From contig OZ022576.1 of assembly GCA_963669155.1 (NCBI GenBank), positions 23,643,756 to 23,707,755 on the forward strand: 64,000 nt of DNA. The letters are read 5' to 3'. The notes below the pieces were generated by a model. It did no database searches. It had not been told where the DNA came from and saw only the letters and a list, made by a program, of their open reading frames with translations. Position numbers and translations under genes: made by a program. The stretch comes from Arbacia lixula (Eukaryota; Echinodermata; Echinoidea; Arbacioida; Arbaciidae). Positions 24,834 through 38,603 of this stretch are shown here, one piece after another (the first letter of the stretch is position 1; the number at the start of each line of letters is the position of its first letter).

Positions 24834-27256
24834 AATAGGTAAAAGGACGCCTCGGAGACTCGAAAAGTAGTAGTTTACAATAGAAACTCGACGGAAATGT
24901 ACTCTAGTTTTTCTTGGTTCTGTCTGACTATAAACTACGATATAATATGTATATATATTGATTCTCTTGATCGGATGCAGGCTAAGAAACATAATGAAAT
25001 TTATTAAGACGGTCTATTTCTTGGATTTATAATGACTGTTACACCAAACTTTAATTACTCTTAGCCTTGTATATTCATTGTATATTCATGTTTCAGAGAA
25101 ACGGGACGCTCCGACTTTCCAAATCCTTAAATCAGCTGGGTCAGCTGGAGATCATAACTCGGGTGCCATAAGGCTTATGAGAAGAAGTAATGAAAGTGGA
25201 CAATATGATTTGGGTGGGGCACTGCTGAAAGGGATTATCACATGATAATGGGTTCAATCAACTCTTTTGTTTAGCAATTTGTGTGTGATAGTATACATAT
25301 TTACCCAATTTTTATATAAACATCAATGCATATATGAACACATAAATACTGTACATATAAACAGTGTTTAGGGGGAAAATGAAATAACAATTTTCTTTGA
25401 ATGGCGAGAGCGTAGCCTAGTTATATATTCTTTTGAGCAAATAGTAAAACTTTCAACTATATGGTTGTATTTTTCAAGATATTTTTCCATTGATGGGGTG
25501 AAGAAAGGAATCGAAAGATTGAAAAGAGGAGAGATGATTTCTTTATTATCGTAACATTTACAGAAGATTGCTTTTTTGGTATTCGGTGTTTAAACAGAAA
25601 ATATCTGGGATGAAAGGGAAATAAAAGGAGAGGGTGTGGATGAGAGTTGTGCACCAGTACCTGAAAGAGACGGAAGAAAGGAGAGAGGCAAAGTGTGGTG
25701 AACATTGCTAATTTTTGCAAATAACTTCAGGTTTCTTAAAATTCACTAAATTGTAATATTATTTTATATAGAAAACTGTCGAATTATTTTAGCAATATAG
25801 GCCTTCAATATGTTCCTAGTATATATTTATTATCCTATTAAAGCACCTCGTGTATTGCAATAGTTACGTAACGTTACTGAATCGGCTTATATATATTTTC
25901 CTCTGCATTGGAGACTAATAAAATTCACATGCTATAGCTATATTATATTATCGACTTTCTTTATTTTTTTTTTCAATTCAATTCAATTCAATTCTTTTTT
26001 CATTTAACAAACAAAAATAAACATCTGTCATGATCAATGAATACAAGGTATCACCAGAAAGCCGATGGCTTATGAGGTGTGATAAACTTTAACATGTGGT
26101 TCAATACAGAACAAGAAAATCGCGCATATAAAATACGTACTTTAAAAAATACATCAAAGCTAGACTACAAGCAAGCAAACACACAAAACAATAAACAAAC
26201 AGAAAAACAAACGAAAATGATTAGAGGTAACAGCTAAGACAATAATCATTATTCTGTCCTCGTCGTCGTGTTACTGTTAGGAAGATTAAATCACTAGAGA
26301 GTCAGCTATTCATCCTTGAACATGTTAAAGGTAGTATATTATCCATTATGCAAACAAAAAAAGTAACATATTGAACTCAAGAAATGCATGAAAAACATTG
26401 TCTCTCAGTCTCAGCTCCTTTGTTGTCAAATGCAAAAAGAAAGTAAACACTATCCATACAAACAATGATATCTCCTATTTGCTCTAAAACTTATATTGTA
26501 TCGCATCGCAAATGTGACTAGAAATAACCATGCTGACTACAGTCCTTAATTTCAGGGACTTGATGAGCTTGTGGCGCTCAAAATAATATTGCCCGCGTAA
26601 GCGCCTGCGGGTTCTAGACTTTATTTTCGAATGACCATCTTAGAAATTAATTTGACATATACAAGTCAATAAAATTCCTTAATTTTTTTCTACATTTAAT
26701 TCTAAATGAAGTTCTAAACTGCTTTCATTATTCTTCCAATGACCACGGATATTCACCCACATTTATATTTCAGCCCTGCAAAAAGGGACGTGCCACTTTT
26801 AACCATTTATGCCCCATTTGAGGCATTCTTAAAGAAGTAATCTCACAAAAATCCCATACAGATGGATTCTGCATGCAGAATCGTCACTTAGACTGGACGC
26901 GCGACTGGATAGCAGTGGGGACGGACCAGAGTAGGTGAATAAAAGGGTTTGATCTATGCTAGCTGATGTACCTTATAGTGTGGACAAGATAATATCTACA
27001 TTTCTTGAGAACATAGAAATCTGTTTCTACAATGAAAAGGAGTATTTAACCCACAAATGTAATCGCGCACAAATGGATATATATCTGAAGGTCATTTATT
27101 TGATTTTCTGTGTGTTATATACACGTTTATGTACTATTTGGACTGATCCGTCAGTTCGCGTGATCCCCGACCCATCATGTATTTTCGACGTGTTGTATCC
27201 ACATATGTAACAGTGTAAAGCGACGCCATGCATGGCCAAGAAATAATGATTTCGTT

Positions 27257-27405
27257 ATTCCGAAGGTTCGTTATTCCGAAGGTTCGTTATTCCGAAGGTT
27301 CGTAATTCCGAAACACGTAAATTGCCTTTACCTCGATGCTCGTTAGTCTGAAAAAGCATTTGTCGCGGAACGTTCAGAATAACGAACCTTCGGAATAACG
27401 AGTGC
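27257..27405. repeat. TTCCGAAGGTTCG repeat hairpin
   Basis: Three direct copies of TTCGTTATTCCGAAGG, then the inverted GAACCTTCGGAATAACGA at 27384-27402. Eroded relatives lie near 480-660 and 60165-60500. Confidence 0.85.
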
Positions 27406-27419
27406 TTCCCCAATGATGA

Positions 27420-27830
27420 GTACTTATAATGCGCTGTGTACGCCTTATGTAGACGCTTCTTTATGAATCGGAATGCTGGTAAGTATAATCTATAAGTAAA
27501 TCTATGCAACAGCGTTTGGAAGCCACGAAAATATGGTTTCTTCATAGGTTGGTGAGAGTATCATGGGCTGATCATGTTACAAATGAAGATGTCCTAGAAA
27601 GACCAAAGTCATCCCGAAAGTTACTTCAAACAATTGCCACAAAACAGATCAGTTTGTTAGGCAACATCTTTCGCAAGAATGCTCTCGAGAAAGTCGCCCT
27701 CTCTGATGCTGTTCAGGGACTAGGTCAAGAGGACGACAGAGACTGACTTTCCTCTCTTGGCTCAAAGATGCCACTGGCACAAGGCCCCTCGGTATTATAC
27801 ATCACTTTCAGCAAAAATATAGATTTGTTT
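27420..27830 (+). pseudogene. LINE reverse-transcriptase C-terminal fragment
   Basis: Frame from 27504 reads RLEATKIWFLHRLVRVSWAD then HVTNEDVLERPKSSRKLLQT and ISLLGNIFRKNALEKVALSD. After a frame change it continues GRQRLTFLSWLKDATGT. This is the post-RT region (RVSWxDHVTNEEVL) common in RTE/CR1-like elements of animals. No upstream RT core is present. Confidence 0.75.
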
Positions 27831-27949
27831 GACACGCAACGTCAGATTTTGACAAGCTACTCCAATTGATTGAGATGCTGAAAGTACTTGACTTTTTCAA
27901 TTGTATTTTTGTAATAAAAAAAAACGGAATTAGTTGATAGGATCTTAGC

Positions 27950-28640
27950 TTTGAAGATGTTTCCTTATAGTTTAATTAAGAGGAAAGACTACGCTCTAAA
28001 CCTTTTCTTTATCACAGGGTCTTAGTTTGGAAGATGGTGGGATCTTAGTTTTTGATCTTTTTTGTTTAAACAGCCGAGACTGAAGGAAAGGCTGGGCTCG
28101 ATGCTAATGTTATTCCGCGGGAATAAGATGATGGGGTCTTAGATATTAAGATTTTTTCAAAAATTTGAAATGACTGTGTCTGGAGAAAAGACATCGCTCT
28201 AAAACTGTGCTTTATTACGGGGTCTTAGTTTGGAGGATCGTTTTGTCTTAGATTTTAAATTTCTGTTTTTTATATTTTTTTACATTTGAAATAACCGGGT
28301 CTGGAGGAAGAACTAATTTCGATACTCGTGCTATTCTACAGGAATAAGATGATGGGGTCTTCGTTAAGAAGGTTAAACAAATTAAACGGGTCTGGAGAAA
28401 AGACTACGCTCTTAACCCATGCTTTATCACATGGTCTCAGTTTGGAAGATGGTGGGGTCTTAGTTTTCAATTTTTTTAAATAACCGGGTCTGGAGGAAAG
28501 ACTAGGCTCGATTCTCATGTTATACCACATGAATAAGGTGATGAGGCCTTGCTTTTAAAGATTTTTTTTTTAAAATGATATAATCGGGTCTGCAAGAAAG
28601 ACTGCGTGCTATACCCATGCTTTAGTACAGGTATTCAGTT
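27950..28640. repeat. Satellite-like array, about 100-bp units in alternating pairs
   Basis: About seven units carrying GGGTCTGGAGGAAAGACTA-type cores alternate between one type (CTTTATCACAGGGTCTTAG) and another (GGAATAAGATGATGGGGTCT), giving a roughly 200-bp dimeric repeat. Moderately diverged. Confidence 0.85.
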
Positions 28641-28669
28641 TTGAAGAAATTCGACAAAACATTGCCTAA

Positions 28670-28835
28670 GATTGATTACATTTGTGGGGAAAGTCATTAT
28701 TACATTTGTGGGTGATTCAAAATTATTACATTTGTGGGTAAAGTACGTTATTACATTTGTGGGTGAAATTATTACATTTGTGGGTAAAGTACGTTATTAC
28801 ATTTGTGGGCGATTATTACATTTGTGTGTGTAACA
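28670..28835. repeat. Array of TTATTACATTTGTGGG boxes
   Basis: Seven to eight copies with spacers of variable length (GTAAAGTACG or TGATTCAAAA), just 5' of the Tc1 element. Confidence 0.92.
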
Positions 28836-28896
28836 CCCCCCCTATTGTAATACCAGCTCATCTCTCAAATTCTAGAATATCAGAAAATGGCACATA

Positions 28897-30595
<1,699 letters not shown>

Positions 30596-31054
30596 TATAT
30601 GGGACACCCTCTCTTTACGACAGAGTGTCCTATTTGCAAAAGTCATGACAATTGGCAGGATTCAGCAGTGTAGAGAGACGGAGTGTGACGTCATTTGAGC
30701 ATTACCGTCAAGACAACTGGTTCTAAACTATGCGGGTAGAGCAAGCAGCGTTGATCACAGCGGGCACTCAATTGGGAGTGCCCGATTCGTATTTACATAT
30801 CTTTTACGAGCCCAGTAAAATATGTCTTTACCTGTCTTACCAAAATCATGTCCCCTTGATCAGAAAGACAAACATGCAGTTTGCATACGTTAGTTGGTGC
30901 TGTGTCTGATAAACCTTCAACAAGCATTAAGGATGATATTGACAACTTACACTTACTTGGTGAAGGACAGCAAGGATAATAGATGAATACTACCCTGCTA
31001 CTTATCTGTTCTATTGCAATTATATCAAAGCTTAAGTATCATGCTATGTGTTAC

Positions 31055-31285
31055 CTGATTTTGCTGAAATTACAGCGAAAATATGCCATAAAATATTTTT
31101 TGCACCAAACTGACTTTCGGTGGAATTACACAAATCAAAATCAAATCTACACACCTACCCAATTTCGCTGTAATTACGGCAAAACATTAAGTCAAGGCAC
31201 CTACATTCCCAGTTTTGTTGTAATTACAGCTAAACGTCCATGCAAAACACCTTACTAATTCCGCTTTAATTACAGCAAAATGGAA
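31055..31285. repeat. Tandem palindromic boxes, period about 50 bp
   Basis: TTTTGCTGAAATTACAGCGA (31059), a weak copy near 31114, TTTCGCTGTAATTACGGCAA (31163), TTTTGTTGTAATTACAGCTA (31213), TTCCGCTTTAATTACAGCAA (31258). Core GCTGTAATTACAGC is self-complementary. Confidence 0.85.
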
Positions 31286-31672
31286 TAGCGCCTAGTCTAG
31301 TTTTTGAAAATTAAGTAAAACTTTCATCATTGATGATTTTGTGCTTTTGCTCAGTTACAGCAGATTCCAAAAAAAAACTTGGGAAAGGCGCAAATTACCC
31401 AAATCCAACACAACAATGTTAAAAATACTTCACAAGGGCACCCTGAACTTGAACATAACAAGACGTAAAACAAAATGATATGATAAATCAATGTAAACAA
31501 ATTTAGCACAAACTTATAAACAAACAACTTCCTTGCACTACTGACTGTGATGCTCAGCCACTCAGTTCAGCTGTGCGGATGACATCATAATAGGTTCGAC
31601 CCACCTCAGATAACTTAAACCCATTTAAAATTTATGTTAAGCCCTCGTTAAACGTCTGCATGTGCCGGGCAG

Positions 31673-31796
31673 ACTCGTCGGCTGTGGAGATCACCTCCTA
31701 CGTAATGTTGGCCCTCCTGACGCTAAATCCGCCATTCCTCCGCGGTTTGGAAGACATCATGCCCAACGCTTTTAAAACAGCCATACGGCTACAAAT
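31673..31796 (+). CDS. Isolated candidate exon resembling alpha-2-macroglobulin / complement C3 thioester proteins
   Basis: A 124-bp open segment between a good acceptor (GTGCCGGGCAG) and a consensus donor (GTAAGT). It enters with two codon bases and leaves in phase 2. It reads DSSAVEITSYVMLALLTLN followed by an amphipathic helix ending AIRLQ. This resembles the part of the thioester-domain region of A2M, CD109 and C3 where a VEMTSYVLLA-type motif lies shortly before the GGFxSTQDT motif. No neighbouring exon of that family is visible between the Tc1 element and the sulfotransferase gene. It may be a fossil, a duplicated single exon, or part of a gene with very long introns. Confidence 0.5.
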
Positions 31797-32371
31797 GTAA
31801 GTCGGATTTGCATTTCTGATTACAAAGTCATTGTCATCTCTGTCTAACAGAGTCCTCATCTGGTAATGATGTAATGTATGTATGCTCTATTTGAACTGTG
31901 AACACCGTGGTTTCCCTGTTATTTAGCAGCCCCATCAAAGCCCGTTACATACTAAACCCAGACAGCTCATGTTTTTAACATAGTAGATCCTACTAAATTA
32001 CATGAAGTAAAATGTCATAACAAGACAATTATATATGATATCTCTACGTTCTAAGCTGACGGGTGATTTACAATACTAATCAAGGCGATATATTTGATTG
32101 TTTTAAGACATATTGCACTTAAATCATTTTAAAGACATAACATAAACATGAACGTACTCTGGTCGTGTTGCCATACCGATTATATCGCCAACGTGATAAC
32201 AGATCGCTCTGTTTCAGTTCGATGAATGTAAACGAAAACACATTTTTAAAAAAAATGGCAAGTTACAATATTTTCTGAGACTGTTAGATCAGTGCGATCC
32301 GATTGTGGACGGTGGACATGATACATATTCTTAAAATGCAGAGTAAGATTAGGAAACATATCAGTCATGGC
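31797..32371. other. Intergenic DNA 3' of the sulfotransferase
   Basis: No partner exon for the candidate at 31673-31796, no RNA gene and no obvious repeat. It should contain the sulfotransferase 3'UTR, but no clear polyadenylation signal was found. Confidence 0.5.
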
Positions 32372-34007
32372 TTACAGCGCGATCTTATATGATAACTGCT
32401 TCATGACGTCACGGCATGTCGATTCTATCCTCCTGAGCGTCCCTCCTTTGATACTGCCCTTCCAAGCATCCACAACTTTCTGGGCATCCCGCGTCGTGGA
32501 GAAGGGGGAGAAGGGCGTCCTCCTTTTCTGCGCACTTAGGTGCGCGTTCCTCTGTATGTGCGTGATGACGTCCTGGTGCAGCGTCATGCCGAGCTGGCGG
32601 TACATCTTCCGGGTTTCATTGATAGGATCCAGGGCCACGTCCTCGAAGCGCACCCGGATGTAACGGCCATCCAGCCATTTAGGCAGACTGAGACCGAGCT
32701 CCATATTCCGCGCCATGTGGAGACAGAGGTCCTGGATTTCATCTGCAGCCGGGCCTTTCCTTCTAAAGAGGTCGGCGTTCCGCTCACCAGATAACATGAG
32801 ATTCCATCGCGACCTCATCACAGCACGGGGGTCCCGAACCAGATGGAGAATGCGCACGTTGAGGGCCGGATCTTCCATGAAGCTCCGTAAGTCGGTGATG
32901 GACTGGACTCGGATGGTCTTGATGACCGTGTACGGACGAGCCTGACACGTGTTAGATACCACCGAGCCGACTTTCAAGTTTGGCACTTGTTTCACGGGGC
33001 AGAGCAGCTTGTTGCTCCTGATCGCTTTCACGGAACTGCATGAATCAAACCCTGTCGTTCCACGGTATATCCAGCTCGAAACAGGGGGGTAAGTCGTGGA
33101 AAAGTTGCACCGAAGAATGTGATCCCAAACATCCGTAGCTATCTGGTTGAACTTAGAATTTTGAATTTTGTGATTTATAACGTCTCCAGTGAGCGTATAT
33201 AACGGTTCGAACGTGTAAAAAACGTAAGGATTTACGTTGAACAACTCCCCTACGAAAGAAGACCCCGATCGTTTGGTGGTTAAAATGATTACTTGTGTAG
33301 GCCGGAGCTTAACGTCATCTTTGTGATTATCGATACCATTTTCTTCCGATTGATTAAGCTTCATGAGGCTGCCATGGCCAGACGTCATGCGAGTAGTATT
33401 TCCAAGCACACCATGAAGCAAACTTGGCAACTGAGCGTGATGGGGGATGGGATGAATATGCACATTGATGGTCTTAGCTTTAAATTTCAAATCGGTTGGA
33501 GCCGAAGTACTTTTATTGAGGTCAACGTGATCATTCTCCTTATTGTAGTAAATTTCTGCAGCTACTTTAAGATTGGTTATATGCTGACGTATATCTGTAA
33601 CAGAAGAGGTATCATATCGTTGGCCGACCTTATATGTGGTCCTATTTTCTAGACCTCCGGTGATCTGCGACCCAGATGTTGACGGCTCATCCATCGCTTC
33701 TACTGGCATAAATGGGTGAGATCTTGAGACCGCCATCTTGACTTCCTCTTTCGCGATTTCCACAGCTTCCGTAGTCAACCAAGCAAACATTGACGCTCCA
33801 TCCATTATCGTATCTGGTTCAGCCATAGAGACTGCCCTACCGTTTGCCTGGACTCCATTGACAAAACTGTATCTCGAGATTGTTTGATCATTTGTCCTGT
33901 CATCGTTGGCAGAGTTGTATAGCTGAACCATTGAGAACGGACCTAAAAATCAAACAAATTGAGACTACTTGAGGCAACAACACGACTGATGAATACTGCA
34001 TGAATGG

Positions 34008-34043
<36 letters not shown>

Positions 34044-34939
34044 TATATATTACATAGGTATCACATAGATGAATATGTATAGATGTTTAAAGTTTGTAGA
34101 GGGAATAAACCATTTGAATATTGTAGCGAATACAATCGGTCCCAAATAAAAATTATTCCAAAAAAATCAAAATTGCGAGAGAATATCTGAAAGGCGAATC
34201 AAATCATAGTTGTCCCTGACAGGAAAGTGAACAGAGTATGATTATGACCACTAACTTTGAAATGCATGCATATTTTCATATGTACAAGTGTATTTCTCTT
34301 TCAGCTATCCAATCACATGCATACGCTAGTTAGCTCGTTGGGGGTATTTGTTTCACTAGAAAAATCCACCACCATAAGGCTTACATTTATTTGGAAAGCA
34401 TTACTGGTACACTCGATCTTAAATCATTACACGCTTCCTCCACCCTGCTTCGTGTTGTGAAAGAAAACAATGTATTTTGCTATGCTGTATGTTAATAAAT
34501 CTTCATGATAATTGAAAACACATTAAGTTGAAGAAAAAAATCAGAGACACAGTTTGGTAGAGGTTCGATATAAATCAAACGTACTCTAAGGAAGACATTA
34601 GTATTTTGAAATCGTAATCAAATGCCCTTATAAGTTTGCTCTGTAAATTCGAGGCAGATAACTTACGCTCTATGTAGTGTTTTGTTCAAGCAGGGTGCAC
34701 ACAAGTATTGAAAAGGACATATGGTACGTCAATACGAACCAATGCCCATGAAGGTTAATAATCATAATTCGGTTCTAGAAATAGTAAGTTTCTAATATAT
34801 TTCTGTCTGTATTATCGGAGTTTCATCCCCCTTGAATGTAACGGAACTTACCTCGAAGCATAAACGCGGTATAGGAGACGAGTAGAGCCGACACAATGAA
34901 CAAGAACGCCGTACATTTGCGGAATATACTAATGGCCAT
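32372..34939 (-). CDS. Carbohydrate (Gal/GlcNAc-6-O type) sulfotransferase, 2 coding exons
   Basis: Type II Golgi sulfotransferase that would transfer sulfate from PAPS to glycan hydroxyls. Exon 1 is 34939-34852 (donor GTAAGT), exon 2 is 33942-32372; they join in phase 1 to 552 residues. Exon 1 encodes a short basic tail MAISIFRKC and the hydrophobic anchor AFLFIVSALLVSYTAFML. A long low-complexity stem (about 30-240) follows. The catalytic domain has the 5'-phosphosulfate loop TTKRSGSSFVGELFN (about 252-264) and the 3'-phosphate motif LVRDPRAVMRSR (397-408). The C-terminal pattern WLDGRYIRVRFEDVALDP is typical of the CHST1/CHST3 group. The stem of roughly 200 residues is longer than in most members. 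The open frame of exon 2 also has a Met at 33931, but that start would lose the membrane anchor. The acceptor glycan is not deducible. Confidence 0.92.
33943..34851. other. Sulfotransferase intron
   Basis: Contains a (TA)n tract at 34008-34050; nothing else recognised. Confidence 0.8.
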
Positions 34940-37370
34940 GGTTGCTTGGTTGCATGCTTGTCTCATATCTTGTTTCTGTTGGCGGCCAGTGTCTTCTTCG
35001 TCTTGGGTTTAGCTGGTATGTATCCGGTATGGCAGTTATACGACTCCTGCGGCCATTACTGTAAGGAGTTAGAAAACGTGTGGGTATTGGATTAACGATA
35101 ACTACCTTCACAAAGCCCTATTAAAAAGATACTCTTACATGTACATACTGAAATACTATACCTAACTAGATGTCATATGCCAATGAAATACATTTTATGG
35201 ATGCACTCTTCTGTGAACGGATACTCTGTGAACGTTTACCCCGTTTTGATTTATACGGTTTCCTACTTGTTAACCGGAGCTAGATGACAGAGCTTGGCAA
35301 CCATTATATCGGACCCAGTCCAATGCGTCTTACAACACCCAGATTGAGATCTGGATTCGTTTGTTTAACTCAGGGACAGTACATCAGATACACTATTTAA
35401 TATACTCAGTACATGTAAACAATAATGCCAGTTAACGAACATGAAGAGTGGGAACCATATCAAGGACAAATGAATCTGAAATTCTTGCCCCATAGTTTAC
35501 AGTTCAATGAATTTAATATGTTCGGCCAAACGAATATAGACTACATGTAGTAATATTGACATGTTTATGTAATGCATGACTAGAGTGGAAAGCGAGGACT
35601 GCGATAAGAAAGCAAAATGATAACAAGAAAGAAGGGGTGTTCATGTGTATTTTAGTCTGAGCTTGATAATCAACATACTATCATAAGTTAAGCATTATTG
35701 GATTTCTATGTCACTGTTAAGTGTCATATTTAACAAGACGGACATATGTGTTTTCCTAGCAATGTTCTAAAGAATTTGGTATATTGAGAATAACGTGTAA
35801 GCTTTATTTTACTTGAGCACCGGTTTGTGGGTCGCGAAATATCTTGTTATACATTTGAAAAAAAATGTACCCTTGATTATCACGATGCAGTGATGCCCAA
35901 ATGGTGGCATATTATCATACAAGTATTTAATCCCTAGTAAATTGATAGTGTAACTCCACTAAAAGTCCCGTTTCAATTCCTGTATTCTGAGAGAGGCTCT
36001 AAAATGTTGTTCATTCGTGTATTCATAGATCTATATATGTTTTTTACCCGGTCGCAAAAGAAGAACAGTGTTCTTAAGTCTTTTGGATAAGCACTCCCCC
36101 TCCCCTTTCAGAACCGAGTTTAAAAAGACGTTGCGGACGCGTTTTGAATAGAGGATATAATTGAAGAATGAGAAGACCTTGAATACGCGACAACGTTAAA
36201 CCGACCACATAACAACAGATGTCGTTTCATTGTGTTATCGTGAGAATACATTGACGCGTTAGTTTTCAGCATGAGTCAACACGCCCTTAACCCTTCTCGT
36301 TCTAGGCAAATTCTGGTCTACGGTATTTGTGTGCATTAGTGGCGCACGTGGCACATAAAGAGCTTAAGTACAAGTCACACACATAACTCACTCTATCCAA
36401 TTAGATGTAGTGGTAACTATGCTTTACATAGCCACAACTTCATTATTACACGCCGAATTTTGCTTTTAAGGTTCACAAATGTATTTTTCGTGTTTGTGTG
36501 CATTTAGGGGCTACACTTTGTAATGTGTGTGAACTGCTTCTTTCAATGGTCAGTATTTTAACAAAATATGTACGTCATAGTGCAGCTCGGTTGTAAAGTA
36601 AAATATGTAGCATGATATGACATAGTGTCGTTATATGGTGCGGTATAGTACAGGAAACTGATAGTATTGTACGTACGTATCTATCTGCCAGTCGATTATG
36701 GCTTCTTACTGCAGACGATCTCGAAGAAGTATTCTCCATATTTCCTCTGCTCTTTATCGCTGCTTTCAAAATAAGATTCCACAAGACATATCACACAATC
36801 ACGTGTTTTGAAGACTGAAAAGCATTTCAGAGATCATCTGTAGTTCAGCGGTCGACTCAAAGCAAGTCAACTATATCGTCCTCCAGCATACTCTGAAACT
36901 GTAAGCCGCATCCCGGGATCCTGCTCGTTCGCATGAGATGACAATTTGAACAACTTCTCTTTGAATTGTTTCTCAAAATTATAAGCAACGTGGACATCAA
37001 TCCCATAAAGAGTATTCAGATATACTTAATGACCGCCTCCTGACGGAAAATCTGGAAAACAAAGCACATAAAATTTCGATCCCTGAACGCGTATATATAT
37101 ATTAACGTATGTAGACGGTATGATGATGTACGTACGCGGATTATGCGGAGTGTCGCCTTTGTGTATGCATGGAGCAAACTCAGCGGGTGTAAGCTTTGTT
37201 GAGCAGCACAATAGATATTACGCAATGAGTGTAGGCTCGAGCCTAGACTCTACTATTTAATTGATTTGATGTATAGAATGATTAAGTGGTAACTTAAGTG
37301 ATGATCGGATAACAAATTCACACACGTGTTGTATTCAGTGCGGCCAATGTATACATTTATGGGACTATGA
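34940..37370. other. 5' flank of the sulfotransferase; no gene seen
   Basis: Presumed promoter and 5'UTR of the minus-strand gene near 34940-35100, without a clear TATA box. A GC-richer patch at 36690-36960 has short open frames but no recognisable motif. Confidence 0.45.
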
Positions 37371-37374
37371 TATT

Positions 37375-37399
37375 CGTATATATATATATGTTTATGTGC

Positions 37400-37447
<48 letters not shown>

Positions 37448-37650
37448 ACGTCAATGAGAGAGAGAGAGAGAATGAACGAGAGGGAAATTAAAAAGGGAGG
37501 AGAGGGGGAGGGAAAGGGAGCTGGGATGTATGCGTGTATGTGCGTATGCCTGTGCCTGTGTCTGTGTTTGTACAATGCGCGCGTGTGTGTATGTATGTGG
37601 ATCGGCGTTGTGTGTGCGTGTGTGTGTATGTGTGTGTATGTTTGTGTTAG
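37375..37650. repeat. TA, GT, GA and mixed GT microsatellite cluster
   Basis: (GT)n at 37401-37442 is followed by GAGAGA and G-rich tracts and a second interrupted GT stretch to 37650. Confidence 0.95.
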
Positions 37651-37879
37651 TGTGTAAAAACATAAAAAACATCATGAAAACAATAAAAACATCATGAAAA
37701 AAAAAGTGTTGGTGGACGTGACACTTTTGTGTTGTTGGTGGTTTGCATTTGGTGGCGTTTGTATTTTATATTGATTATTTACGCCAATGAAATAGGCCTA
37801 CTAAACATGAGCATATTTTGGTGTGTAGCTCATTCTAAACACAAGAAAAAAAGTAAGTCCCGCCCCCCCTCCACCCCTC

Positions 37880-38603
37880 TAAGCAAAATAGCATAACTTT
37901 TTAACGAAGCGGTTTTGGGCAAAAAAATGGTAGGATTGTTTCCTTAACTTATTGACTAACTTATGTGTGAAATCACATTAATCCAATTAGTCATGCATGA
38001 GTGGGCACATTTTAAAGGCAAAAATATCACTTTTCAAAAGTCACAAGGGTAATTTTGGGATTCTGTCATATCAGTTTTTGATGAATTCCATTTCTGGTCT
38101 ATAATTTATGTCCTTTCATTGTTTATCATCCTTCTCTCGATGCACTAACACCTATCTCGACACTTAATCCATTGTTTTGGTTGAGTGAGAACCGTTTAAC
38201 AAATGCTCATCCCTCTTGAGTTTGAAACTTTTAAAAACCCTTTATTTTCGTAAAAAAAATGAAACTCTGGGTATTTTGACAAAGATGTAACATGACCTGT
38301 TATGTAAACATAAGAAGTAATTTTCGTCATGGTTGTCATGTCATGGTTGAGTGAATATACTTTAAAAATCGCACAAGAAATGCCAAAATGTATTGTTAAA
38401 ACGGCATAAACAATTACCCTTGTGACTTTTGAAAAGTGACATTTTTGCCTTTAGAATTTGCCCACTCATGCATGACTAATCTGATTAATGTGATTTTCAC
38501 ACATAAGTTAGTCAATAAGTTAAGAAACAATCCTATTAAGTTATTTTGCCCAAAACCTCTTCGATAAAAAGTTATGCTATTTTGCTTAGGGGGGGGGGTA
38601 CAT
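37880..38603. mobile_element. Foldback element, arms about 190 bp
   Basis: 37880-38072 is inverted at 38411-38600 (AGCAAAATAGCATAACTTTT at the left tip; AAAAGTTATGCTATTTTGCT at the right), with about 340 bp of AT-rich spacer. A solo arm is at 10948-11150. No ORF. Confidence 0.92.

Larger units (their letters stand above)
23750..27419. other. 3' flank of the SLC22 gene and intergenic DNA
   Basis: Contains the SLC22 3'UTR of unknown length (AATAAA at about 24136, AATAAAA at about 25918), a large foldback element, an (AATTC)n tract (25973-25993) and otherwise AT-rich DNA without recognisable coding sequence. Confidence 0.5.

Noticed and set aside
36690-36960. GC-richer patch with open frames as a possible exon
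   Set aside because: No splice-bounded frame with recognisable motifs. Could be an old transposon end.
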